Source of the DNA: Dasypus novemcinctus
Lineage: Eukaryota > Chordata > Mammalia > Cingulata > Dasypodidae
DNA: 64,000 nt
NCBI RefSeq assembly: GCF_030445035.2
Contig: NC_080701.1
Coordinates: forward strand, 26,690,798-26,754,797
Direction of reading: 5' to 3'
Below, one piece after another: positions 13,701-24,490 of this stretch; positions within the stretch are counted from its first letter, which is position 1, and the number at the start of each line of letters is the position of its first letter. The notes under the pieces are model-generated. The model made no database searches. It was not told the DNA's origin and worked only from the letters and a program-made list of their open reading frames with translations. Made by a program: the position numbers and the translations under genes.

Positions 13701-16700
13701 CATTATTTTTGCAGCACAAACTTGTAGCTCAACTCATGGTATAATAAGAATTCACTTTTAACATTTTTTTCTACGAGTTAGGTTACCATAGAAAATAACG
13801 CTCAATGACACAACATAACGTTTCTGTATTTGCCGGAACCAGGACAATTAATCAAATATTTTAACAGACAGAAAGAAAGAAAAAAAAAGTAACAAGCTAC
13901 AGATTGCTTTCGCAAAGATAAAGTAGGAATCAAATACTTTCTCTTGGGAAAACTGAATAAGGCAGGTTTCTTGCAATGGGATACATGTAAAGAAAAACCT
14001 CTTGGATTTCTCTAAAGCACTAACCTCAAAGTTTCCAGTTTTCCCAAGAGAAGAAAAATATCTACGATGATAAATACGGGAGATTTAAGGAGAAAAGAAC
14101 AAAGAGAAGTCTTAAGAAATTCACCCAGTACTTACAAGTAGTTTCAAAGGAAATCTGAGCCACAATTCTTCAGCAGACTGCGGTCCGGCTCATAAACACA
14201 ATCTGAAGTCTAAAATAGATATCCTATCACATTAGACTGCGAAGTCACATTTCAGCTTACTAACTTCTACTTGGGTAAACAGTTTTACAACTCATGAAAC
14301 AAACCCTGGCTAAAATTAACTACAGCAGAACAGCAGGCAGGAACACGCCGATTTGCATCATGTGTGCCCGGATTTATTCATTTGGACAACATCGGTGTAC
14401 TCTTAATGGGAAGTTGGGCCAAGGGGCGTGTCCTGGTGAACAATGCATAGCATCATGATTATGCTAATTACCGAATACTAACTTCTTTTAAGTTGTTTTG
14501 CAAGTACTGACAAAGATAAAGAGTAAGCTCCTTTTCCCAAAAGGCATTCACTTGATTTCTAAGCACATTCAAAATCAGACAAAACTTTGGCAACAAGGTG
14601 GCAGCACTGTATGCTCTTTGCAAGGAAAAGCAAAGAAAAAAAGAAATGTTGTTGGATTATTTAAATGGTATGATTAGATATTGTGCTATGTGAAATCAAA
14701 TAAGCCTAAAACCCTCATATCAAAAAGTCTATAAATGAAAAAAACGAAAAAGCCTTAAATGAAAGCTTTTTTCTTTATATACAACGAACAAATTTAGTTT
14801 ACTTGCTTTCTCGCATTGTCTTGTGCACCACCCCCCCTCCCCCGCCAAGGAGTGCTCTGAGGATACAGGCTCACTAAAAGATTACAACTGAGAACAAACA
14901 TCTCAGATATTTGCAAAAGGCACCATTCTTGGCAAGGATTCTGAAATGTATTTAACTGCCTGACTGGCAGGAACTGAAAAAACAGTTCTCTATAAGTCAA
15001 TGACCAGTGTTAGAGCTCAAGCGAATGTAGAAGGCTCTCAAGTATACAGCTGATATTTAAAAGAAAATTAGAAGGAAAACATAACTTTCTTTAAAAAAAA
15101 AAACAAAACTCCCTGAAGTGCAGCTGATATCAGGGACACCGGTATCTGCTTAACACCTACTCAAGAGGTTTCAGACTAGTTCGCTTTAGGCATCAAAGCA
15201 GAACATCAATCAAATCTCCAAATATCCCAGGGACATGTCATTTTCCTTTTTTTAAATGGATGAATAGACCAACAAAGGGGAAGACGATGACTTGTCCAAG
15301 GCTTCCCTCTGAATTGACACCGGATTACTCTATCCTCCTCCAACCTAACGCCTCCACTGCTTTCCTATGAACAATTTAGCTATGATCCTATAGATCTTCT
15401 TAGAGCTGCCTGTTTTTCTAATTTACAAATGCCATAGGTCAGTTGAGACTTCAGGAGATATAATCTACTCATCTCCCAGGGGCTTAAAAAACACACCTTG
15501 ATTCTGTATCGCAGGCAGGTGTCCTGTAACATGCTTAATACATGACCACGTCCGTGCGAGGCATTGTCCGTCGATGGCACACATGTCAAAAGTGGCCAAC
15601 GGGTTGATTCTCACTGGCGTGGGCTGGTATCACCAGCACCGGTGATACCTCCCTGTTTACAAATCTGCTGTCTGGTAGCCCGGAGCGGCACCCTACCCTG
15701 AGGCTGCTGCAGCCAGCATTCACTCCGCCCCCATGGCGTGGTAGCTGGCTGCCCTCACCACCATCCCAGCCCCAGGCACTGGGAGGCGGGCAGTTCCTGC
15801 TCCACGCCAAAAGGAAAGAAGTTAGCACTTATCAAAGGTGACTGACCTCTGATCAATAGAATTAATTCTCAATAGCCAGAGCAAATTTACTCGAATTCCT
15901 GCTGTCAAAGAAGAAGTTATGAGGTTATTCTGACAAAATTACCCTTATCCATAGCTCAGCAGAAGAGTTTTCAAACCAAAACATTATTTCTTCCCTAAAC
16001 CAGAAAGTAAGAAAGAGCAAATGCACCAAGTTTACTTTTGACTCTTCAGCTCTGGCTGTTGCTTTACATCAGAGAGGAATCCCTATATTGAAGAAGGCAG
16101 GGACGCTGAGCAGTTTTCCAGTGCTTCCTATGTCAAATATGCTGAGCATGACTCCACTGCTTCTCTCACTAGCAGTCACGCCTATTCCAAAAGGCAAGAA
16201 CCAAAACAGTCCAAAGAAAATACTGTAGCCTCTAATCTGGATTAGTCACTCTGTTGCATCCTTTCATTAGTGAAAATAATTTAAGAGTCAACTGTACTTT
16301 TGTTCCATTTATACTTGATAATAGAGAAAAGGCCAGGTCTTATCATTAAAAGCAAGGCAAATTCTTTCCATTCATTCTCACGAATTTTTGGTGGCGGTGG
16401 AGGACACAGAGCCAGGGCTATGCAGGTGGGGGTGGGGACTAATGGGATCTTTAGCCCAAGAGCCATGACAATTAGAAACAAAATTACTGGCTTTAGGAAT
16501 GTGCACTAATGAATCAGCCTGGATACTGACCCTCTAAAGCCACTACATATATAATTTTGAATTTTCTAGTAGGTTATATTAAAAAAGAAAAATAAGCAAA
16601 ATTAATTTTAATAGTGTCTTTAATTCAATATATACAAAATACGATTATTTCAACATGTAATCAATATAAATATTGAGATAACTTACATTATTTTTTTGGT

Positions 16701-17189
16701 ACTAAGTCAGCAAAACCCAATATGTATTTTGCACTTACGGCGCATCTCAATTTGAACTATCCAAATTTCAAGTTTTCAATAGCCACATACGATTACTGGT
16801 TACCATATTACATGGTGTAAGTCTAGAAATATCTTCATGACAACAGCTTTTCCACAACATATATCATGTGTACATGTGTGTGGACATATGTTTACTCATA
16901 CACACTCAAATTAAGATACGGGGGATACTATGGTGAAAAAAAGCCCAGTTCTTGTCTTCATTTCTCTAAGGTTCTGTGACCCCCAAAATTTAGGAGTCAT
17001 GAGACTCAACTGGCAGCAGGTGATGGAAGAAACAGGAAGCTGAGGAAACTGAGACAGAAAGAGGGAGGAAAGATCATTCAGAAAGGAGAGTAAAAGGAAT
17101 AAAAGGAAAATAAAAGGAGAAAAAGAATTCCATTCCTAGACATAAAATTCTGTTGTAAAAACCACTGAACGAATTATTGGCATGTTTCA
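10736..17189. other. Largely unique intronic DNA, possible conserved non-coding parts
   Basis: This is more than 6 kb with few recognisable repeats, unusual against the surroundings. Parts at about 13.1-13.6 kb and 14.1-14.5 kb have homeodomain-like TAATTA and octamer motifs. GC-richer segments occur at 11.3-12.4 kb and 15.5-15.8 kb. I saw no coding exon; a possible untranslated exon at about 14.14-14.23 kb is listed separately. Confidence 0.45.
14136..14230 (-). other. Possible alternative 5' exon of SLC20A2 (speculative)
   Basis: On the minus strand, CTT followed by GTAAGTA gives a good splice donor at 14135/14134. About 120 bases upstream on that strand is an octamer ATGCAAAT (plus 14351-14358), and further upstream a CACGCCCC box (plus 14423-14430). 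This could be an alternative first exon and promoter within the long intron. There is no direct evidence of transcription. Confidence 0.2.
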
Positions 17190-17355
17190 GTCACCACTGA
17201 CTAGGTGCTGGGGATACAGAGATGAAAGACAAGGTCTCTGTGTTGAAGGAGCTCATATTTTAGTGAGAGGGACAGATTCATCCAGGCAAACACAATATTC
17301 TGGTAAGTACAAGGGTACAGTTATAGGCAAAGTGCTATGGGAACACAACAGAAGG
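17190..17355 (+). mobile_element. L2 3' end fragment
   Basis: It has the L2 3' end pattern: 'ctaggtgctggggatacaga', then 'acaaggtctctgtgttgaag', 'gagctcatattttagtg' and an ending on 'caaagtgctatgggaacaca'. It is ancient and inactive. Confidence 0.65.
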
Positions 17356-17769
17356 GGCAAGGTTTTTTGTTTTGTTTTTTTAATGAAAGTTGTTTTCTAC
17401 TAAAATTCCTAAGTTTTTGCATGTATGTTCTGAATTTTATTTTGGAACACTGGAAGAGTCATGGAGGAAACCATTTAAACCCTGAAAGTGATTACATGGA
17501 CTTTATTTTTTGGGAGATTCATTGAGGGATCTGGTATTCCAGAGTACATAAAAATTATGAGTGGGACTAGTTGTTACATTTTCATGCCGAGAAGTTTTTC
17601 CTCTTCAAATGGAGACGGCAGGGTAGGGGTGGAGTCGAAAGGGGAAAAAAAAAATTCAGGTTTCACCATAGTTCCCAGTTTTTCAGAGGATGACACAAAA
17701 TATTCAGAGGCTTCATGCTGAAGAAAAAACCCACTAACCCATGAGGGAAAAACAAAAACAAAACCCTCT

Positions 17770-17985
17770 TCTTTGGGTTGTGGCTGTGGAATCAGAAAGT
17801 CCTGTGTTTAAATGTAGTACACCCCCTAACTAGCTATATGACCTCAGGCAACTTGATTGACCTCTGAAAAGAGGGTCTTTTATCTGTCAAGAGGGAAAAC
17901 ACTGCCGACATCAAGGGACAGTGGCAGAACTACGTGAGATGGTCCACGGCACCTGGCACACAGGACTTCTCAACTGAAGGTCGTA
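17770..17985 (+). mobile_element. MIR SINE fragment
   Basis: The MIR core order is visible: 'tggaatcagaaagtcctgtg', 'ctagctatatgacctcaggc', then 'gcacctggcacacagga'. It is a degraded mammal-wide tRNA-derived SINE. Confidence 0.65.
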
Positions 17986-18229
17986 GCCATTGCGATCGCG
18001 TCACCTCGACCACCAGCGAAGTACTTGCCTAAGATCAGTTTGGGATATTTACTGAGTGAGGATGAAAGGCTCCTAATTTATAGTTCAAGGCTTCAAAAAG
18101 TAAGAAGTTGAAAGGGACTTCAAATGATGAAGTATTTCAGGGAATGCCAGTGTTTCATAAGGTATCTCTGAAAATTCTGCAGCTATGACGGACCTGTTTA
18201 ATTTTTCTATATTGTATCACCTCAGGTCC

Positions 18230-18744
18230 CTAGAATGGTGTTGAATCAGAACTGAGGGACACTGCCTAACTAATACATACAAAGTCCATGTAGTGGTGGA
18301 CTGTTGCTGTAATGACTCCCTACTTGTTCCTGCTTCCGTGGCAGTCCCTTCCCACAATGACTCAGGGTTTGGCCAGCAGGGCAACAGCGTACATACCCAG
18401 AGGCTTGAAAAGTGCCTGCCCACTGGGGCTTGCTCTCTCTTGATGCTGTTTGGAACCAAAAGCACTAATGAAGACACCCCGATTAGCCTGCTGGAGGATG
18501 AGGAGACCAGAGGAAGCAAAGATGAGCCATCGGGGCTGAGGCCCTCAAACTAGCACCTCCTAGCAGCCTGACATGTGGGGACATCTAGCCCAGCCAACCT
18601 GCCAGCTAACTGCAGAGATCAGCCAGGCTGGCTCAACCCCAGAGAACCTCTTAAGTAACCTACTGTGAGACTAATAAATGTCTGGTTTTTTAAGTCACTA
18701 GTATTAGGGGGGTTTGTTATGCAGCAGAAGTTCACTAATACAGA
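18230..18744 (+). mobile_element. MLT1-type MaLR solitary LTR
   Basis: The 3' part has 'gactaataaatgtctggttt', 'aagtcactagtattaggg' and 'gtttgttatgcagcagaa', the characteristic end of MLT1 LTRs including the AATAAA-like signal. No internal retroviral sequence adjoins it, so it is a solo LTR. Open frames across it on both strands are not genes. Confidence 0.7.
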
Positions 18745-19825
18745 GACCTTCAAAAAGTCTACAACATTCCATTCCTTTATTTACAAAGGAAACCCTTTAT
18801 GACTCATCTATGTCTATCTCAAAACACAAAATTCTGATTAACATATTTATTTTGTCATAACAACTATTAAGTAAATCAAACTAAAATAAAACAGTGATAT
18901 GATCTAATTATAAAACTGCCAAAATGTTCAGTGCTCTATTATTCCATTCTGTAGCTCAAAACAAATATAGGTGGCCTTCAATGCCACAATGGTACAACTA
19001 CAAATACTTAAAATGATTCCTCCATCCCATTCCTTAGAGTGATTACACTAGTATGCTGTATAGCTCTTCAGTCCATCTTCATATCTAAGAATTGAATTAA
19101 GAGTGCCTATTTACACTCATAAACAGAGAAATCAAACTCTCGGAAAATTTCGCCCTACCATATATTCTTAAAGTCATCCATTTAACAGACATTTGTATGT
19201 AGAAGGTTCTAGTTAGTTTGTCCCCCCCCCCCTTCCTTCTCCTTGGTCCAGAGTTCAGGGAAATTTTCACTAGAGCACAACGGTACCCAACATTTGGCCT
19301 CCACACAGTTAAAAGAGCAGAGGCTGTCCTTGCTGTGCTTTGAAACTGGGTGCTCCCTTCTTTCTCTTGGGGGTAACAATTATGCACTTGCTGATATAAG
19401 ATGCTAGGCTTGAAAGTGCCAGACATGAATTCAAAACAAAAAGAGTGGTACTATCCTATGCAGTGAATATACCTTAATGGAAAGTAACCATAGATTTATT
19501 AAGTACAATCTGAACTTCCATACCTTATTAGTATTCAAGCTAATCTAAAACAAGAACCCTTAAATCTACTGTAATTTAGGAGTTAAAAAAATAGTCGAAA
19601 GTCAGATTTAAAGCCAAAGTAATTCAAAAGTAGGTTAACAAAATCTTACTAATTCCAGGCTACTTTGGCTTGAAGTAATTACAAATATAAACTGAAAATA
19701 CTTTTAAATGAAGTTTTATCATTTGAATCTATGAATAAAAGGTAAAACTGAATTTCCTCTAATTTTAAGATAAAAGTACTAAAGATAATAGCTGTGGTTA
19801 CCAGATTATGCTAAAAAAATATTGC
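18745..19825. other. AT-rich intronic stretch, no gene seen
   Basis: There is a C homopolymer near 19222-19233. No exon or confident repeat was recognised. Confidence 0.45.
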
Positions 19826-19841
19826 AAAAAGTAGCTGAAAG

Positions 19842-20116
19842 GGAAGTGGCTGTGGCTCAATCAGCTGGGCTCCTGTCTACCATATGGGAGGCCCTGGGTT
19901 CGCATCCCTGGACCTCCCTGTGAAGGTGGGCTGGCCCGTGAGCTGCCGAGAGCTGACAGCCCGGGTGCCACAGAGAGCTGGTGCAGCAAGATGATGCAGC
20001 AAAGGGAGACAAGCAGATACAGAAAAAAACGTACAGCAAATGGACACAGAAGAGACAGCAAAGAATGGAACAAGCTGTAAGGGGGGGGGGGAATAAATAA
20101 AAATAATCTTTTTTTT
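19842..20116 (+). mobile_element. DAS-type SINE with intact target duplication
   Basis: The head is tRNA-like (GGAAGTGGCTGTGGCTCAAT), with a B-box-like 'gggttcgcatccc' at about 19897-19910, a long body, a G run and an AATAAATAAA tail. A 16-bp direct repeat, aaaaagtagctgaaag, flanks it at 19826-19841 and 20117-20132. The intact duplication points to a fairly recent insertion. Confidence 0.88.
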
Positions 20117-20529
20117 AAAAAGTAGCTGAAAGTATTTTATGTTGAAATGAGTAACATTTTCCTGTAATCTTATACTATTTATTCATTTGGAAATCTTTTT
20201 TTCACAGGTAGTGCAAAGGTAAACTTCACCCATCACAGGTCAAATTTAATTACCAGTCTGCTTTGGTGGACTGAATATAAGTTGTGTTGAATTAATGAGT
20301 TGTGTTGAATTGCTGATCATAAAATTAACTCCATCCAATTATAGCAAAGCTATGAATAATCAGGCAACAAGTTACTGACTTCCCAAATCTTTGATATATT
20401 AGTACCAAATATTCTTTTTGTGATTTTAATACACACTGCTTCACAAGCAATCTTTCTGACAAAGTCAGAAACCTACTTTAGAAACCTACTTTCTAACCTG
20501 AAATTGAAGACATGCTGATGAAAAGAGAG

Positions 20530-20755
20530 CTGTACTTTAACAAAGTCGTACTGCTGGGTTCATTCAAATCCTAGCTCCACTACTTAATCAGCTTTGAGAT
20601 TGTAGGCAAATTATTTAACAGAATACACTGTCTCTTTTTTGCCCACCCATTCAATAGAATAAGAACCTACCTCTCAATCTCAAGATTGTCACAAAAATGA
20701 ATGAACACACATACAGCACTTAGAAGAGTGCTTGACACATACCTTTTCATATATT
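20530..20755 (+). mobile_element. MIR SINE fragment
   Basis: The order fits MIR: 'ttcaaatcctagctccacta', then 'attgtaggcaaattatttaa', a CATTCAATAGAATAAGAA segment, then 'gagtgcttgacacatac'. Confidence 0.6.
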
Positions 20756-22785
20756 TTACCCTCTATAAAGTAATATTGAAAGAGAATGCCTGGTTGCACC
20801 TCCAGGCACAGTGGTTAGAGAACCTGCTTTGGGGTTTTGGGTTTTGGGTTTTCAAGTTCCCTCTCTATCTCATGACAGTGGGCAGGAAGCCTGCAGGATA
20901 AGATTGAAAGGGCTTTCATAATAACACCTCAACGTCACCAGCTTTCACTACCAGTGGTTTCAAATGTGTTCTCATGGCTCCTGCTATTCCGTTCTCGAGT
21001 CCCTGAGCATGTGTAAGCTCTGCTGGGGGGGAGATGCCCAAGCATGTGGCAGAACACAGAACTTGGTACCAGTGCACCAAGAGACTCAAGAAATCAAGAA
21101 TTTATTTTCTTATTTCTAATAGTTTTGCTGCAAATGGCTGAGGTGTGTTCCAATCAGGTAACCTGAGAAGTGGCCACTGTTTGGGTAATTGTTCAAACCT
21201 CAAATGAAAAAAGATGAAGTATTGATAAGAGATTCTAATCTTGCCTTTGCCATGAGAATCCACTGGGAGTCCAGTTTCAACAGGGGAGCACTGCCTAGCT
21301 TTCTCGATGATAAATGCACACCAGCGTTCCTCTTCAACACTAAGTGTCTCATTTAAATAAAGTTCTCCAATGAATGCTCATTTTTGAAGTAGCAGCAATA
21401 AGTACAAAAACAGAAGGCATTAACAACTCAGCTCTAAGAACGAAATAGCCCAATAATTAAAATGACCCAAGAGGCCATTCCCAGAAAAACCAGAGACCAG
21501 TTCCTTTGCACAGGGCCTGCTTCACAGAAAGACGAGTGGACAGTCAGTACCAGGCCATCCGTGGCTGATTTTAGACTGTGATATAATAGACAATTATCCA
21601 ATTTAGAACTTAATGCTTTTCATTGTAAGAGGTGGTTTCCCTCTTTCTTGACATAATAATCCCATCTCCCCAACTGCCAGGAGAGGGGGCATTTCCCAGC
21701 TCTTTACTCAAAATCTGTCTAAACAATGATCTTAAAAAATGTCTGAAAACCATTCTTTTTGGTTTACCAAACTGAGACCCTTCCATGTAAACCATGTTGA
21801 AAGGAGGAACTCTTGATAGATCCAGATCATTTGAAGGCTTTTTATTCCAACTATTTTTTTCTTTTTAAAAATAATCTTGTCTTTCTCATTCAAGATATTA
21901 AGTAAGCAGCCAGCTAGACAAAGGGTGTCCTAGGTGTTCACTCACAGCCTATCAGAACTGCGTACGTCACAGCTTCACACTTGTCTCCACTGTTCTTTGT
22001 AGAACTTTAAACAAACCATCTCTTCTCATTGGGTTTTGAGGCGGGTCAGTGTTCAAGAAAAATGATTAAGATAAAAGGCAAATAAACAACCCAAAACATC
22101 CCCCAAGCAATATCCAAAAGAATCTTTCTGACAGCATAAAGAGCTCTGTCTCAAAGCCACCTTCGGTTTAAACTATTTCTAGACACTGAAGAAATAGGAA
22201 GAGAAAAAATCCAAGTAGTTACAATTCTTTAGAACATGTTGGTCAATTCTGAGACATGCTGAGAAAAATAAAAGATTATTAAAAATAGCCAAGAGAAGGA
22301 TTAGGCAGCAGTTAAAGCACAAAGGCCAGAGGTGAGATCAAAATTAGAAACATATAATGTCTAGAGAACTACCCATATAAGGGCATCTTTAAATCGGTGA
22401 CTAAGTTAGAATAATCCAGTGGGCAAAATAAAGCTACCATCATCATAGTGGTCTTTCTACATACGACAAATTTAACATAATTTTCCATTATTGTGTCCGA
22501 TAATGTAAAATCCAATTGTGAGAAGAATTCATCAAGAGTCACTGATGATGAGAGAAAACACAAGTTTTATATGTTTGGGAGTATTTTAAAAACCTGGTCT
22601 TCTTGCCCTTCCTAGTCCCAGATGATAAACTTCATGTCTTTTAATACTCCCTTTTTTACAGAAGTATGAAAAAGCAATAGCAGAGAATGAGATTTCGGCT
22701 GAGCATTCCTAACCACACCCAGGATACCGTATTTACTTGCATTTCTCCAACGCCGTTGGTGTCCTGATTCCCCACAGTAGCTGAC
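20756..22785. other. Intronic stretch, no gene recognised
   Basis: A (GGGTTTT)-like micro-tandem occurs near 20832-20850. Otherwise I identified no exon or confident repeat. Confidence 0.4.
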
Positions 22786-23135
22786 AGTTTGTTCATTCTC
22801 ATTTACTTGTTCATCAGACATTCAGGGAGCTTCTTGGCCTATGTCAAGCACTAGAAAAATGAAATGAATAAAGCTCCTCCCTTCCCGGCGAGTTCAATGG
22901 AGAGTGGAAGGCAGGGACACAAATGGCTATTGTACCGTGTAAGTCCTTTAACGGAGCTCTGTACACAAGCAAGGGATGCGAGTCTCTGGTGCATGGGGGG
23001 GTTCTGCGATGGAAATGGTACAGGCTGGCTCTTAAAGAATGACAACGTTTGCTAGGCAGAGGGATCAGTGCAGGCAGAGGCTCAGAGGCAGGACACCACG
23101 CAGGGTGTTCTGGGAATAGCAAGAAGCAGAGAGTG
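22786..23135 (+). mobile_element. L2 3' end fragment
   Basis: The order fits L2: 'catttacttgttcatcagac', 'aagctcctcccttcccgg', 'cagggacacaaatggc', then 'caggcagaggctcagaggca'. The two antiparallel open frames here are shadows of this repeat. Confidence 0.6.
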
Positions 23136-23194
23136 CAAGGGATGGGCTGTGAAGGGAGAAAGGCAGAAGATTAGGCTGAAAAAGTAGATGAGTG

Positions 23195-23430
23195 CTAGAT
23201 GGCTACAGTCCTCAGGCGCCCTAAGGTCTGAGGCTCCCAATTCCAACGACACGTTAAAATCTCCTGGAGAGCTTTTTTTTTTTTTAAAAAAAAAACCGAT
23301 GCTGGTATTTGTTAAGAGCGATCAATTGGTCAGGGACGGAGCCTGGGCATCAGTATTAGAAAAGAAAAGGAAACCTCCACGTATTAATAAATCTAGTGTG
23401 TGGTCCGGTGCGAAAAGCACTGCTGTAGGT
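23195..23430 (+). mobile_element. MER5-like hAT-Charlie remnant (degraded)
   Basis: The order resembles a MER5 element: 'aaaatctcctggagagc', then 'agcctgggcatcagtatt', then 'gtgtggtccggtgcg'. A T-run followed by an A-run at about 23272-23295 interrupts it and would form a hairpin. Confidence 0.45.
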
Positions 23431-23889
23431 AACAGGGAGTCAACCCAACTGTATAAGCAGGATGCTGATGTGAATGAAAAACTAATTTTTTTAAAGTTAA
23501 TTGGGCAACAGAGAAGAACAGATTAGAGGGAGCAAGACTAGGAGAGGAATGTCAGTTTACAGGCCTCTGAATACAGGCGAGAGATAAGCGGCTAAACCAG
23601 CGGTTATTAACCTTTTATGGATTGTTGACTTGGGTGAAAGTCAATGATAAAGGCTAAAAATCCTTTCCCAAGGAAAAATGCACATATGTCAAGCATGTGC
23701 ATATAATTTCAGAGAGTTAGGAATCTCTTTGAGTGAAGGATTCAGGTTAGGAAACTCTGGGATAAAGGCAGTGATGAGAAAGAGAAGGGAATTCAGACAC
23801 TTTTGAGGGAGAATCAATAGCACTGATGACTTTCAGGTGCGGGGAAAGACGAGCGCTGCAGCGTGACACTACTGTTTCTAGATGGAGAA

Positions 23890-24145
23890 GTATAAATAAT
23901 TAACATGTATTGAGCATTTAAATGTCAGGAACCACGCTAAGTAAGCACTTAACATACATTTAACTTTTTGAAATTTCCCGATTCTGTTAAGATAGAGATG
24001 ATTGTACCTATTCCATAGTTGGGGAAACCAAATTGGAGACGTTAAGTAGCTTGTCCAATGTCACATGGAGCTGAGAGGTGGAACTGGAGTGGAAGCCCCG
24101 ACACTGTGCCCCAAGTCTGTGGTGTTAACCTGCCTCCCTACCTCT
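23890..24145 (+). mobile_element. MIR SINE
   Basis: Nearly the full MIR order is present: 'aattaacatgtattgagcat', 'ccacgctaagtaagcactta', 'gatgattgtacctattcc', 'ggggaaaccaaattggagac', 'gtagcttgtccaatgtcaca', then an end on 'gtgttaacctgcctccc'. Confidence 0.8.
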
Positions 24146-24354
24146 GGAGAACGGTACCGTTAACTGACCAGAGAAGCCAGGAGGCTGTAACAGGGGTAAA
24201 TCTGGGATGAGGAGGAAGGGATAAGGATATAAAAATTTAGTTTTAAACATGCTGTGTTGAAGAGCGTATAAAACATACAGATGGTGATGTCTGTAAAATC
24301 AGGAAAAAAAAAAAAGTAGAAAGGAGTTCAAGAGGTGAGAGCAGAAGACAGTTA

Positions 24355-24490
24355 TGAACTGAGTTCTCCATGTGCCAGGCTCTGTGCTAGGGACTTCCCC
24401 ACAGCTACGCAAAGGTATGTGCACCTTCCCTTTCCAGGTGAGGGAAGACACCCGGGGAGGTCAAGGCCACACGGTCTGGGCGTGGAAGAG
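24355..24490 (+). mobile_element. MIR fragment
   Basis: It has 'ccatgtgccaggctctgtgc' followed by 'ccaggtgagggaagacac' and 'gtcaaggccacacggtctgg', the middle of a MIR. Confidence 0.6.
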
